58,682 nt of DNA from Fermentibacter sp964564435 (lineage in GTDB: Bacteria > Fermentibacterota > Fermentibacteria > Fermentibacterales > Fermentibacteraceae). Every line of letters begins with the position of its first letter. Position 1 is the stretch's first letter. Position numbers and translations under genes: made by a program. Where the stretch lies: assembly GCA_964564435.1 (NCBI GenBank), contig CAZMAT010000014.1, forward strand, positions 1-58,682, in the 5' to 3' direction. Shown in pieces: positions 31,139-40,671 of this stretch. Under the pieces are notes generated by a model. That model did not search any database. It saw nothing but the letters and a program-made list of their open reading frames with translations, and was not told where the DNA came from.

Positions 31139-32434
31139 CTACCTCCCCTGGTCCGGTACCGGGATCATTATCTGGTAAAATCTGCGGTCTCCGTCAGCCC
31201 TCGACACGAAGACGGCGCCCGAGGCGCCTCCGCTCCGGGAGGAGCCATGCATAGGGAAGTTCGAGAGGCGGTTCTGCCGTACGCCCGGCACCGAGGCGCA
31301 GTCGGTGGAATCGAGCGCGAGCCTGGTGCCCAGCGACACGGAGAGGTAGCTGCCGGCAGCCATGCCGTGCAGGCCGGCTGCCAGTTCGGTGCGGTCGACC
31401 CTCACCGCTATCCCGCTGCTCTCGGGCAGGCAGGTCCCGAAATCAGCCCCGGCCAGGCTGTTGAAAGCCTCGAGCAGATCCTCCGGGGTGACGCACGCCC
31501 TCGCCGGCCCTGCCGGCGCCATGATCTCGAGAGGGGAGCCCAGCAGCGATTCGAGCCTTTCCGCCGACGAGTGGAGCCATCCCGTGACATCGAGGTCGCG
31601 CGGGGCCGCTCCAAGGAACGGAGTATTCCCGGGAGGGGGCTCCTGGAGCGGGGATTGCCCGGCTCCTCCGTCGACCCGGCCTGACGGGGCCGCGGCAGTC
31701 CCGTCGCCTCCGACCGACGATGATCCCGCCCCCGGCGGTCCGTCGAGGATCATCAGCACCGCGCCGGCGGGCGAGCCGTCATATCCCCGGAAGGAGGATA
31801 CCGAAACCGTCAGATCCCTTCCCGGGGCGCACGGGGCGTTGGACAGCACGGACCGGGTCCTCATCGCCTGTATCGCAGGGCATCCGGGGCACGGCGAGTC
31901 GAGCCCCGCGAGCATCCTGTGGCACTGCCTGCCGGCGAGGGACCCGGGGCGCTCGCCTGCGACGGAAGCGAAAGAGCCGCTGCACCAGAGGATCCTGCAA
32001 TCCCTGTCCACGCAGAAAACCGGGCTGCCCGTGGCTTCCAGCAGTGCGCGCCTCTGCTCCTCGTGGTCGAGGATGGCCCTGTTCCTCTGCTGTCCCTCGG
32101 TGAAGTCGCGGAGGGAGATGAGGAGGCCGCCCCCGCCCAGCCCCGTCGCGCGGATGATCACGGGGATGTAGACCGCTCCGGGGAGGGACAGCTCCCACTC
32201 GTAGGCCCGCACGTCGCCGGGGAGTATCCGCGAGAGGGCGGCATGCAGGCCCACCCGGTTGTCCAGGTCCATCGGGATGATCTCCTCGATGCGCCTGCCC
32301 TCGGCTTCGGACCCAGCCCTGATCCCGAGGAGCCTGCACATCTCCTCGTTGACCCTGACCACCAGCCCGTCGCGAACGATCATCAGGGCCTCGGGACAGG
32401 CCTCGAAACAGATCCTGCCGAGCTCCTCGGCCAC
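31139..32434 (-). CDS. PAS-domain protein with degenerate kinase-like C-terminus
   Basis: 431 residues. PAS 1 covers about 5-115 and ends with LLISLRDFTEGQQRNRAIL. PAS 2 covers about 125-235 and carries CHRMLAGLDSPCPGCP, a Cys motif seen in many PAS sensors. After a low-complexity linker, the last 150 residues resemble a histidine-kinase ATPase domain without the N, G1 or G2 boxes and with no phospho-accepting His: compare RVDRTELAAGLHGMA and LSNFPMHGSSRSGG with the matching parts of the kinase at 55556. It is probably a signalling pseudokinase; no DNA-binding or output domain is visible. It abuts the sugar transferase gene without gap. Confidence 0.7.
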   Translation of the reverse strand: MAEELGRICFEACPEALMIVRDGLVVRVNEEMCRLLGIRAGSEAEGRRIEEIIPMDLDNRVGLHAALSRILPGDVRAYEWELSLPGAVYIPVIIRATGLGGGGLLISLRDFTEGQQRNRAILDHEEQRRALLEATGSPVFCVDRDCRILWCSGSFASVAGERPGSLAGRQCHRMLAGLDSPCPGCPAIQAMRTRSVLSNAPCAPGRDLTVSVSSFRGYDGSPAGAVLMILDGPPGAGSSSVGGDGTAAAPSGRVDGGAGQSPLQEPPPGNTPFLGAAPRDLDVTGWLHSSAERLESLLGSPLEIMAPAGPARACVTPEDLLEAFNSLAGADFGTCLPESSGIAVRVDRTELAAGLHGMAAGSYLSVSLGTRLALDSTDCASVPGVRQNRLSNFPMHGSSRSGGASGAVFVSRADGDRRFYQIMIPVPDQGR

Positions 32435-33829
32435 CTAGTAGGCTCCCCTCCCCCTGAAGACGGTCGCCACGGTGCGCAGAAGTATCGCGACGTCGAGCAT
32501 GAACGACTGATTCCTTATGTAGTAGAAGTCATACTCTATGTTGTCGTGGAGCGGTAGGTCCTTCCGGCCCATGATCTGCCAGAGCCCCGTAATGCCCGGC
32601 CTTACCTCGAGCCGCCTCTTCTGCCATTCCGAATACCCTTCGACGATGAAGGGCATCTCGGGCCGCGGGCCCACCATGCTCATGCTCCCGGCGACCACGT
32701 TGAAGAGCTGGGGCAGTTCGTCGAGGCTGGTGCGCCTGAGGAACCTCCCCACCCTGGTGACCCTCGGGTCGCCGGGCGAGAGCGGAGCGACCTCGTACTC
32801 CCCCGTCTCCGGCTTCATGGTCCTGAACTTGTAGAACGTGAAGGGGACGCCGTTCCGCCCTATCCTCACCTGCCTGAACACGGGCGATCCGTTTCCACCG
32901 AGCAGGAGGACCAGGTAGATGATCACGAGGAAGGGGCTCAGGACGACGATGGCCAGGGATGCCATCACGATGTCGGACAGGCGCTTGACCGCCCTCGCCG
33001 GCATCCCGTGGGGCGAATGCCCGATCTCGATGATGGGGAGCCTCGCCAGATCGTCCAGGTCGGTCGGGGCAGAGGAGATCTCGAACAGGTCGCTGACCAC
33101 CCTGAAGTGCACGTCGCTCTTCTCGACGGACGATATGACGTCCAGGATCCTCCCCCGGTCGAGGTCGGGCGCCGCGAAGAACACCTCGTCTATCTTCATG
33201 CTCACCAGCAGTCTCGGGAGATCGCTCAGCGAGCCGGAGACCGGGATGCCTCCCACCGATTTCGGCCCGCCGTCGTCGGAGGCCGGCGAGATGAAGCCGA
33301 CAACGACCGGGTGAGGTTTCGGGAGCTTCTCGAGGCTGCCCGCCACCCTGGTCGCGACCTCTCCGGTGCCCACCACGAGCACCCTCGGAGCCTCCATCAC
33401 AGGGGCGACGCGCCGTGCCAGCGACCTGGCCGCCGCCCTGAAGATCGAGGCTACCGGAACGGCGCATGCCGTGTAGAGGATGAGCATCAGGCGCGAATAG
33501 TCCTGCTGGGCCAGGTAGCTGGCCGCCATCATCGCCACCGACATGGCCAGCAGGGCCTTCATTGTCTTCTGGATTTCGCCCGTGCCGCCGGGAAGCCTCC
33601 TGGGCCTGTAGAGCCCCGCCCAGCCGAAACAGACGATCCACAGGAGCCAGATCGCGGGTATGGTGTGAAGGTAGTCGCCGAAGCGGACGTCGAAACCGGG
33701 CACGTGACCGCCGATCACGGCGGATCTGAGCCAGAAGGTCAGGAGGAATATAACAGGCACGGCCACGGTGTCGGCAGCGAGCAGGAACAGGCTGAGGACC
33801 CTGTCGGCCCTCCTGACCGGGGCGAGCAT
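32435..33829 (-). CDS. Polyprenyl glycosylphosphotransferase (WbaP/WcaJ family)
   Basis: 464 residues. Four to five N-terminal membrane helices, a CoA-binding/Rossmann-like cytosolic region (VLVVGTGEVATRVAGSLEKL) and a C-terminal bacterial sugar-transferase domain: VFRQVRIGRNGVPFTFYKFRTM, RRTSLDELPQLFNV, VGPRPEMPFI and RPGITGLWQI. It loads a hexose-1-phosphate onto undecaprenyl phosphate as the first sugar of a repeat unit. ATG overlaps the GT2 stop by one base (TGATG). Confidence 0.94.
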   Translation of the reverse strand: MLAPVRRADRVLSLFLLAADTVAVPVIFLLTFWLRSAVIGGHVPGFDVRFGDYLHTIPAIWLLWIVCFGWAGLYRPRRLPGGTGEIQKTMKALLAMSVAMMAASYLAQQDYSRLMLILYTACAVPVASIFRAAARSLARRVAPVMEAPRVLVVGTGEVATRVAGSLEKLPKPHPVVVGFISPASDDGGPKSVGGIPVSGSLSDLPRLLVSMKIDEVFFAAPDLDRGRILDVISSVEKSDVHFRVVSDLFEISSAPTDLDDLARLPIIEIGHSPHGMPARAVKRLSDIVMASLAIVVLSPFLVIIYLVLLLGGNGSPVFRQVRIGRNGVPFTFYKFRTMKPETGEYEVAPLSPGDPRVTRVGRFLRRTSLDELPQLFNVVAGSMSMVGPRPEMPFIVEGYSEWQKRRLEVRPGITGLWQIMGRKDLPLHDNIEYDFYYIRNQSFMLDVAILLRTVATVFRGRGAY

Positions 33830-34776
33830 CAGACGGCTCCGCTGCGGATGGCGCCCGCGCAGAGCCCGCACACGAGTGCGGCGCCCCTGACGAACGCGAA
33901 GGCCGGCACGAGGGGCGCGACCGGCGGATCGACGCGGAGCGCGGTGCGGATCAGCGGGATGCACGAGAGCAGGAATGCGGCCGACCAGGCGAGCGGGACC
34001 AGCGGTTCGACGAGGGCGAGGAGCGCCGCAGCCGGAGAGATGGCGCAGAGTGCTAGCTGGACGCGCAGACTCCCGGTCACGTACCTGTCGGAGATGCTCT
34101 TCGCGGGATGGATCCGCGTTACGACCGCCCTCCATCGCCCGCGGGAGAACTTCGTCCTGGCATAGGCGGCCAGGGTGGGCCTGTGTTCGTGCACGACCCT
34201 GGCCCCCGGCTCGAAGCGGAGGGTCATGCCGCGTTCGGCCATCCTGTAGGAGAGGTCCACATCCTCGTGGTCGGCCGCAGGGAAGTGCTCGTCGAATCCT
34301 CCGCACTCCTCGAGGGAAGCCTTCCTGAAGCCGCTAGAGTAGGTGTCCACCATGTCCACTGCTCCGCCCGGTTCCAGTCCCTCATATCTCTCCTCGAACT
34401 CCACCTGCTGGAGCCGCTGCACGATACGGGTCCCGCCCGAGGAGTAGACCCCCTTCACGGCGTCGGCGCCGGCCTCGACTGCCGCCGTGAGCGATGCCGC
34501 CCAGCCGGCCTCCGGTATGCAGTCGGCATCGGTGAAGAGGATCACGGGATCGGTCGAGGCCCGGAAGCCCCTGTTCCGGGCGGCGGACGGGCCGCCGTGC
34601 GTCCCCGTCACGATCGAGTCGGCCAGCGATGCGGCCCCGGCGGGGACGGGGAACGAGCCGTCGAGGGAAAGTATGATCCTGAGCCCTCCCGGCAGGTCCT
34701 GCGCCTTCAGCGCCGCCAGGCACTGGAGGAGCCTGGGGCCGGCCATGTGGACGGGGATCACCACGGAGGCAGGCAT
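33829..34776 (-). CDS. Glycosyltransferase family 2
   Basis: 315 residues. GT-A fold: MPASVVIPVHMAGPRLLQCL, GPSAARNRGF, the metal-binding ILFTDADC, and the acceptor-side FDEHFPAADHEDVDLSYRM. Three hydrophobic segments follow in the last 100 residues, so it is membrane-bound. It adds a sugar to a lipid-linked intermediate; donor unknown. It starts immediately after the radical SAM gene stop. Confidence 0.92.
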   Translation of the reverse strand: MPASVVIPVHMAGPRLLQCLAALKAQDLPGGLRIILSLDGSFPVPAGAASLADSIVTGTHGGPSAARNRGFRASTDPVILFTDADCIPEAGWAASLTAAVEAGADAVKGVYSSGGTRIVQRLQQVEFEERYEGLEPGGAVDMVDTYSSGFRKASLEECGGFDEHFPAADHEDVDLSYRMAERGMTLRFEPGARVVHEHRPTLAAYARTKFSRGRWRAVVTRIHPAKSISDRYVTGSLRVQLALCAISPAAALLALVEPLVPLAWSAAFLLSCIPLIRTALRVDPPVAPLVPAFAFVRGAALVCGLCAGAIRSGAV

Positions 34777-36225
34777 CTACCGACTCCCTGGCAGCAGGAA
34801 CCGCCAGAAAGTCGAGAAGGCCTTCAGCGTCCTGCTCCTCTCCGCAGGATCCGAGATCGTCCTGGCGATGGTTCCGGCAACGTAGCCGGGCCTGAGGTAG
34901 AAACGCCGGCGGGCGTGGTCGCAGAAGGCCGAGATGTCGGATGCGGACAGCTCCGCGGTTCTCACTACAGCGGTGTGCAGGCCCTCCGGCGAGAGCCAGT
35001 CTCTGAAGCAGGAAGGCACGATCCTGCCTTCGACCGCAGCCTCGTCGTAGGCCTCGGTTCCCGGATAGACCATCAGGGGGTAGAACTGGGCCGTGTAGAG
35101 AGGCATGGAAAGGGCGAAGTCGAGGGTTCGCCGCATGGAGGCCCTGGTCTCGCCCGGCGCCCCGAACAGGAAGCAGCCGTGGACGAGCACTCCGGCGCGC
35201 TCCGCATCGAGGGCGAAGCGCCTCATGGTCTCGACGTCGAGCCCCTTCCGCATGGCCGCGAGCATGCCGGGGTCGCCGCTCTCGAAACCCGTGCAGACCG
35301 TTCTGAGGCCCGCCCTCCTGCATGCACGCAGCGTCTCGTAGTCGACGTCCGCCCTCATGTTGGCGGTCCAGCGGAGAGGGCTCCCGGCTTCGCAGAGTGC
35401 GTCGGCGAGGCTGCGCAGCCTAGTCCTGTCGGCCGAGATCGTGTCGTCCTCGAAGAAGACGGCCCTGATCTCCGGCATGTTGTCACGCACCCAGAGCACC
35501 TCTTCGACGATGTTCGAGACCGACCGCGTCCTCATGGCCCTGCCCGTCAGGGTCTGCGGGAAGAGGCAGAACGAGCAGGAGTTGGGGCATCCGCGCCCGC
35601 CCATCACCATCACCATGGGGTGCAGTGCGTTGGGATTGCTGTACCTGCGGGTGTCGAGGTGCCTTGCATACACCGAGCTCACGAACGGCAGCGAGTCGAG
35701 GTCGTCCAGCCTGCGGCAAGGACCTGTGTCGAAGGGTTCACCGCCCGTGCGAAGCAGCAGCCCGGGCACCGAGCGCAGGCTCATGGAGTCTCCGCCGGCG
35801 AGGGCGTCTGCCGCGAGGCGCACCGTCAGGTCGTACTCGCCGACGGCGACGGCCTGGAAGGAGCGGCCCGATGCGAGGGTTTCGCGCGGAAGGGCGGAGG
35901 GATGGGTCCCGACCAGTATGACGGTCCTCCCATCCCCGGCCAGGCGGTCGGCGAACGCCGTGTCGCTCTCGATCGAAGGAGTCGACGACTCGAGGACGAC
36001 GAGCTGCGAACCATGGTCGGAGACCCTCCGCAGGACTGCATCCTCGTCGAGATCCGAGGCCGGGGCGTCCACCAGGTCGACATCGTGTCCGGCGGACTCG
36101 AGGGCGCAGACCGCGTAGGAAAGCCAGATGGGATAGTAGAGGGTGCCGCTCCTGGTCACGGCCGGGCTGCGCTGTCCCCTGCTGAACCGCCTCAGGAAGG
36201 GCGGGTTAACCGCGCTCGTCTTCAT
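34777..36225 (-). CDS. B12-binding radical SAM enzyme
   Basis: 482 residues. An N-terminal cobalamin-binding-like Rossmann region (about 20-190; AVCALESAGHDVDLVDAP and VILVGTHPSAL) is followed by a radical SAM barrel with C213, C217 and C220 in GGRGCPNSCSFCLF. Then come FFEDDTIS and GFESGDPGMLAAMRKGL, common in B12-dependent methylases and hopanoid or lipid-modifying enzymes. The cobalamin DxHxxG motif is not evident. Substrate unknown; the glycan/lipid neighbours suggest an envelope molecule. A related gene lies at 39295. The start overlaps the GT9 gene. Confidence 0.88.
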   Translation of the reverse strand: MKTSAVNPPFLRRFSRGQRSPAVTRSGTLYYPIWLSYAVCALESAGHDVDLVDAPASDLDEDAVLRRVSDHGSQLVVLESSTPSIESDTAFADRLAGDGRTVILVGTHPSALPRETLASGRSFQAVAVGEYDLTVRLAADALAGGDSMSLRSVPGLLLRTGGEPFDTGPCRRLDDLDSLPFVSSVYARHLDTRRYSNPNALHPMVMVMGGRGCPNSCSFCLFPQTLTGRAMRTRSVSNIVEEVLWVRDNMPEIRAVFFEDDTISADRTRLRSLADALCEAGSPLRWTANMRADVDYETLRACRRAGLRTVCTGFESGDPGMLAAMRKGLDVETMRRFALDAERAGVLVHGCFLFGAPGETRASMRRTLDFALSMPLYTAQFYPLMVYPGTEAYDEAAVEGRIVPSCFRDWLSPEGLHTAVVRTAELSASDISAFCDHARRRFYLRPGYVAGTIARTISDPAERSRTLKAFSTFWRFLLPGSR

Positions 36226-37225
36226 CCAGGATTCTCTCCAGAGTGGACCATACCCTGCCGGGATCGATGCGGAACATACAATCCCCCCGGCCCGTTCGAC
36301 AGCCGCGGAACACGCTGTTGGAATAGCACGGGGAACAGGGGCTGTCAGTGCGAACCGCCTCGATCAGGCCGGGTGCGTAGAGGCTGTCCGGGTCGGTGGG
36401 GCCGAACAGGACCACCGCCGGAAGGCCCGCCGCGCAGGCGAGATGGGCGAGGCCGGAGTCGGGGCCGAGGAAGGCCCTGCATCGCTGCAGCACGGCGGCG
36501 GCCTCGCCCCATCCCGTGCGCCCGGTCAGATCGGCGGCGACGGCGGGCCCGGCGAGCCGGGAGACCATTCCAGCAGAGGACCGGTCGTGCGAGTCGCCCA
36601 GCAGGACAGCCTTCAGCCCGCGGCCCGATGCTCTGCTCACGACGTCGGCGAAGCTCTCGGGCGGCCATCTCTTCTCGAGGACGTTATCCCTCGGGTTCCG
36701 GCCTCCTCCGGGCGCCACGGCCAGGAAGGCTCCATCCCCGATCATGTCGCGGGCCGCCTCCGTCTCTCTGTCGAGCACCGCGAACAGCGGCCTGAAGGAG
36801 TCGACCCCGACACCGGCCAGGCGGGCATAGATGCCGGCGGCGAAACCGGGCGAGTCGAGCGGGCTGACCGTCTCCCAGGCGCCCAGCGGCGACCGGCCGC
36901 CGCTCCGTGAAGGGGCCCCGGTCGCGAGCCTTATCCATCTCCTGACGCCGGCGTTAGCGTGCATGACGACAGTGCGGTCGAACCCTCCCAGGGCGCGGGC
37001 GGAAGCGGCAGTCCAGAGAGCGAGCCTGGCCGCGCCGAGGATTCCGGGGGCGGGGAAAGGAGCCTCGATGACCGAGCGGAGCCCGGGCAACCTCCGCCAT
37101 ACCTCGGCGCTCGACGGCCCTGCCAGGGCGGTCCAATCCCCTCCGGAAGCGACCAGGGCCGCCGCGGCCGGAGTGGCCGTCAGGGCGTCGCCGAAGGCGT
37201 GGGTCTTAACTATCAGGCCGCGCAA
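36206..37225 (-). CDS. Glycosyltransferase family 9 (heptosyltransferase-like)
   Basis: 339 residues, GT-B. HAFGDALTATPAAAALV at the start, then the C-terminal donor domain with VAPGGGRNPRDN, KRWPPESFADVV, AVLLGDSHD, FLGPDSGLAHLACAAGLPAVVLFGPTDP. The start is TTG 37223-37225, with a GGAGG site seven bases upstream; the longer frame from 37246 lacks one. A Cys-rich tail (DSPCSPCYSNSVFRGC...DCMF) is of the type seen in many GT9 proteins. Probably adds heptose or a related sugar to the LPS core. Confidence 0.92.
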   Translation of the reverse strand: MRGLIVKTHAFGDALTATPAAAALVASGGDWTALAGPSSAEVWRRLPGLRSVIEAPFPAPGILGAARLALWTAASARALGGFDRTVVMHANAGVRRWIRLATGAPSRSGGRSPLGAWETVSPLDSPGFAAGIYARLAGVGVDSFRPLFAVLDRETEAARDMIGDGAFLAVAPGGGRNPRDNVLEKRWPPESFADVVSRASGRGLKAVLLGDSHDRSSAGMVSRLAGPAVAADLTGRTGWGEAAAVLQRCRAFLGPDSGLAHLACAAGLPAVVLFGPTDPDSLYAPGLIEAVRTDSPCSPCYSNSVFRGCRTGRGDCMFRIDPGRVWSTLERILDEDERG

Positions 37226-38588
37226 CGGCCGACCTCCGCGCGGCAAGGGACCTCGCCCTGAAGACCCCGTAGCCCGTTCCTGCCAGGACCGCCAGGGGGA
37301 AGTCGAGCGCGACCCTGTGGGGAGTGCCGGAGATCGATGCGAGATGGGCCAGGGTATAGGCTGCGACGGTCAAAGCCAGCATGAGCTTCGCAGGCTCCCG
37401 GGCCCTGATGTGGAGCAGGACCCCCGCGCCCGCGAAGAGAAGCACGAGCCCGAAGGTCAGAAGCCCCGCCAGCATGTAGTGAATTGGGAAATCATTGAAC
37501 GGGAATGGCTTGAAGAATTCGGCGAACCTCAGCAGGACGAGCCTCGGGAGGAGGGCCGGATTGGCGGCTATGAACTCGATCGATCTCGAGGTGAGTATGC
37601 TGTCCCTCACCCACTCGGGCTCGTCCCTGAACTCGGGGAACTCGGCGAGCCACGGCTTCCGGATGGAGCCTGCGTACTCGTCCCTGAGCGGGGCGTAAAG
37701 CGTCCTCGCCCCCTGGATCTCCCCCTCGAAGTGAGACGAGAATATCCGGCCACCCGCCTCCCACAGGTTGACCCCGCCCTGGGTGGGGGTGATCCGCCAC
37801 TGCCCGCTCACGGAGTGTGCATAGACTGCCCACGGCGCCAGGACGGCCAGGAAGACGGCGGAGCAGGCCGCGGCAAGGGCGGCCCTGCGGAGCATGGCTC
37901 GGCCGGGTGCGGCAAGGATGCAGAGGATGAACACGGCCATCACCGGCAGGGCGGCAGGACGGACGTAGTACGCGAGAGCCCAGACGGCTGATGCGACGAG
38001 GGCGCGTGGCACGCTCCGCCGGTCAAGGGCCGAGGTGGAGAGCAGGAGAGCCGACATGAAGAGGATGCCGAAGGCGGCCTGCGTGGCCGGGATGGCCTCG
38101 TAGTAGATCTCGAACGGGTCGAGAGCCATGAACAGGCAGACGAGTGCCAGCGGGCGACCCGAGAGGTGCCTCCGGGCCAGGCCGAATCCCAGCAGTACGG
38201 TCAGGAGGCCTGCGGCGAGCTGGAGCCCACGCACCGCCAGCAGGTCGCCCGCGCCGAAGACCGAATAGGCAGCCGCCATCAGCACGGGATAGCCGGGCGG
38301 GATGAAGATCGTGGGCCTGCCCGGCCTCAGGACTCCGTAGAAGCCGTCCACCCTCTGATAGAACTGGAAGGTCCTGTTGTGGATGAGCCTGGACACCTCG
38401 GACACATCCTCCGGGTAGAGCATCGAGGGCGAGAGGGTGAATCCCCTCCCTTCGAGGATGTTCACCGCGAGGTCCGAGTAGACCCTTCCCTCTCCGATGA
38501 GCACGCCCCCCCGCCCGGCGAGCAGGAAGGCGCCGATCCTGGCCGCCAGGGCCAGCACGAGGAGTATCTTCAGATGCCTGTCTTCCAT
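37206..38588 (-). CDS. ArnT/PMT-type membrane glycosyltransferase (GT39/83 fold)
   Basis: 460 residues, about 11 membrane helices. The first periplasmic loop has GEGRVYSDLAVNILEGRGFT, where acidic residues bind the lipid-phosphate sugar donor in GT-C enzymes; PTIFIPPGYPVLMAAAYSVFG follows. It moves a sugar from a polyprenyl-phosphate donor to an envelope acceptor. A second similar protein is at 40668. Start ATG taken at 38588, inside the end of the deacetylase gene; 38600 is also possible. Confidence 0.85.
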   Translation of the reverse strand: MEDRHLKILLVLALAARIGAFLLAGRGGVLIGEGRVYSDLAVNILEGRGFTLSPSMLYPEDVSEVSRLIHNRTFQFYQRVDGFYGVLRPGRPTIFIPPGYPVLMAAAYSVFGAGDLLAVRGLQLAAGLLTVLLGFGLARRHLSGRPLALVCLFMALDPFEIYYEAIPATQAAFGILFMSALLLSTSALDRRSVPRALVASAVWALAYYVRPAALPVMAVFILCILAAPGRAMLRRAALAAACSAVFLAVLAPWAVYAHSVSGQWRITPTQGGVNLWEAGGRIFSSHFEGEIQGARTLYAPLRDEYAGSIRKPWLAEFPEFRDEPEWVRDSILTSRSIEFIAANPALLPRLVLLRFAEFFKPFPFNDFPIHYMLAGLLTFGLVLLFAGAGVLLHIRAREPAKLMLALTVAAYTLAHLASISGTPHRVALDFPLAVLAGTGYGVFRARSLAARRSAVARPDS

Positions 38589-39298
38589 ATCCTGAACCAT
38601 TCCGAACAGAGCAGGGAGAGTTCCCCCGGCTGTCCGTCCGACCAGACCGGAGCCGTCGCGGGATGTGCGACCAGTTCGCATTCACCGGCAGGCAGGGCAA
38701 GCCCTTCGAGGTATTCCCTGCGGATCCTCCCCGACACGCCGAAGCCCGCCATGCACCGGGGCACCGTGAGACCCGCCCTGCGGGCCATCCCCGCGAAGCG
38801 CCTGCCGAGCAGGTCGAGTATGGGACCAGAGGGGCGCGCGAACCTGTCCGGGAGCACCGCCGCCCTGACGCGGCCCGCCCCGTACTCCAGCGCGAGCCTC
38901 ACGATGAGCCCTGCTAGCCCGGGCAGATGGTGGACGTGCCTGTGGCTGTCGAGCCACCGGACGGTGACTCCGTGCGATGCCGCAAGCTCTATCTGCGCCC
39001 TCCATTCGCGTTCCACCGCCGCCACTGCCCTTCTCCCCCCGGCCAGGATGCCTGCGTGCGTCAGCGGGGACATGGTGAGGAGCGGAGCTTCGACAGCGTT
39101 GAGGTGGACTCCTGCCGGGAACCCGAGGTCCAGGGCCATCCTGCAGGCCCTCGCCGCTCCGGGGGCCGACCCGAGTATCGAGAAGCCGTCGACCGAACCC
39201 GCGGCTATGCAGGCCGAGACTGCGTCGTCCACCTCGGTGCAGGAACCCGCATCGTCGATGACCACGCGGATGCTGCTGCCGGCACGGCCGGGACTCAC
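38570..39298 (-). CDS. ChbG/YdjC-type carbohydrate deacetylase
   Basis: 242 residues. Metal-site motifs of the family: VVIDDAGSC near the N-terminus, GVHLNAVEAPLL, and WLDSHRHVHHLPGL with paired histidines. It removes acetyl groups from small N-acetylated sugars; within this operon the target is probably a lipid-linked or surface sugar (inference). The GTG start overlaps the radical SAM stop (GTGA). Confidence 0.85.
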   Translation of the reverse strand: MSPGRAGSSIRVVIDDAGSCTEVDDAVSACIAAGSVDGFSILGSAPGAARACRMALDLGFPAGVHLNAVEAPLLTMSPLTHAGILAGGRRAVAAVEREWRAQIELAASHGVTVRWLDSHRHVHHLPGLAGLIVRLALEYGAGRVRAAVLPDRFARPSGPILDLLGRRFAGMARRAGLTVPRCMAGFGVSGRIRREYLEGLALPAGECELVAHPATAPVWSDGQPGELSLLCSEWFRIWKTGI

Positions 39299-40671
39299 AC
39301 CCGCCTGGCCTTCAGCAGGGTCCTCCGGAGGTTCCCGGGCCCCAGAGCGGTGGCGACGGTCCTGAAGATGCGCGACGGATGGAGGTAGAACCGCCAGAAG
39401 GCCTGCTTCTTGAGGCGCTCGACCCTGCCGGGCTCGATCCCGTCCAGGTCGTAGACGCATTTATGGAAGCAGTCGAATTCGGTGTAGTCGCTGGTGACCA
39501 GGTGCCTGGTCCTGTTCCACAGCTCGGTGTGCGGGAAGGGGGTGGTGATGTCGAACAGCGCGTCGTCGAATGGATGGGAGGCTGCGAAGTCCACCGTGCG
39601 CTTCATCTCCCCGAGGGTCTCGCCAGGGGCGCCGAGCATGAAGTAGCCCTGCACCCTGATGCCCATCCGCCTCGCCATCTCCAGGGCCCTGACGACCCCC
39701 TGCACCGTGATGCCCTTGCTGTAGATGTCGTCGAGGACCCTCTGGGAGGCCGACTCCACCCCCATGTTGATCTTGGCCAGGCCCGCGTCCTTCATGTGGG
39801 AGAGCAGGTCCTCGTCGAGGAGGTCGGCCCTCACGTTGCAGCACCACTTCAGGCGCAGGCCCCTGGCGTTCATCTCGTCGCAGATCTCGTGGACCCATGC
39901 CTTGTCGAGGATGAAGGTCGAGTCCTCGAACATGAATGCGGTTATCCCGTATCCGGAGACGAGGGATTCGAGCTCGTCGACGATGGGCGAAGGCGACCTC
40001 TTGCGGAGCCTGGCGCCGAAGATCTCCGAGAGCGTGGGCTGGCAGAAGGTGCAGGTGAAGGGACAGCCGCGCGTGGCCATCACCGATGTCCCCTTCAGGC
40101 CGGGGTCGACCCTGTCCATCGAGTACCAGCTCCTGAAGTACCTGTCCATGTCGAACAGCCCGCGGTCGGGCTCGGGAAGGGCATCGAGATCGTCCACCAG
40201 GAGCAGCCCGGGGGTCCTCGCGGGAAGGCCGTCCTTCAGGACGCAGCTCCCGGGTATCGTCGAGGGATCGGCACCGCCGAGGATCAGGGGGAAGGCGGTC
40301 TCACCCTCGCCTGCATAGACCAGGTCGGCGCCGGTCGCGGTCAGCGTCTCCTCCGGGAGCACGGTGGCATGGGGCCCGCCGATCGCCAGGAAGGCGCCGG
40401 GGGCGTCGCGCCTGATGACGGCCACGGATTCCAGGGCCGCCCCGAGCTGGGGGGTCAGCACGGTGATGCAGACCAGGTCGGGCTTCGTGGAGGCCAGCAT
40501 CCCCGACAGTTCACCGAAGGGATTCCTCTGGAAGGACATGTCGCAGAGGAAGGGTTCGACCCCCGGCATCCTCCTCAGCACCGCCGAGAGCGAGGCTATT
40601 CCCAGCGGGGGCTGCCCCGACGGATACCTGGTCTCGGGGAAGACGAACAGAACCCTTTCGAATCCGCTCAT
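39295..40671 (-). CDS. B12-binding radical SAM enzyme
   Basis: 458 residues. The cobalamin-binding-type domain occupies about 1-150 (VLFVFPETRYPSGQPPLGIA, VCITVLTPQLG, FLAIGGPHATVLPEE, the usual GGPHAT loop). The radical SAM motif is C203, C207, C210 in ATRGCPFTCTFCQP. FMFEDSTFILDK, NMGVESASQRVLDDI and YFMLGAPGETLGEM complete the fold. Family members methylate unactivated carbons or build lipids. It resembles the gene at 34777. Start ATG 40671 overlaps the upstream glycosyltransferase by four bases. Confidence 0.9.
   Translation of the reverse strand: MSGFERVLFVFPETRYPSGQPPLGIASLSAVLRRMPGVEPFLCDMSFQRNPFGELSGMLASTKPDLVCITVLTPQLGAALESVAVIRRDAPGAFLAIGGPHATVLPEETLTATGADLVYAGEGETAFPLILGGADPSTIPGSCVLKDGLPARTPGLLLVDDLDALPEPDRGLFDMDRYFRSWYSMDRVDPGLKGTSVMATRGCPFTCTFCQPTLSEIFGARLRKRSPSPIVDELESLVSGYGITAFMFEDSTFILDKAWVHEICDEMNARGLRLKWCCNVRADLLDEDLLSHMKDAGLAKINMGVESASQRVLDDIYSKGITVQGVVRALEMARRMGIRVQGYFMLGAPGETLGEMKRTVDFAASHPFDDALFDITTPFPHTELWNRTRHLVTSDYTEFDCFHKCVYDLDGIEPGRVERLKKQAFWRFYLHPSRIFRTVATALGPGNLRRTLLKARRV

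Noticed and set aside
34108..36795. 895-residue plus-strand open frame
   Set aside because: It is antisense to the GT2, radical SAM and GT9 genes, and its His/Gly/Arg-rich composition is what GC-rich antisense frames give.
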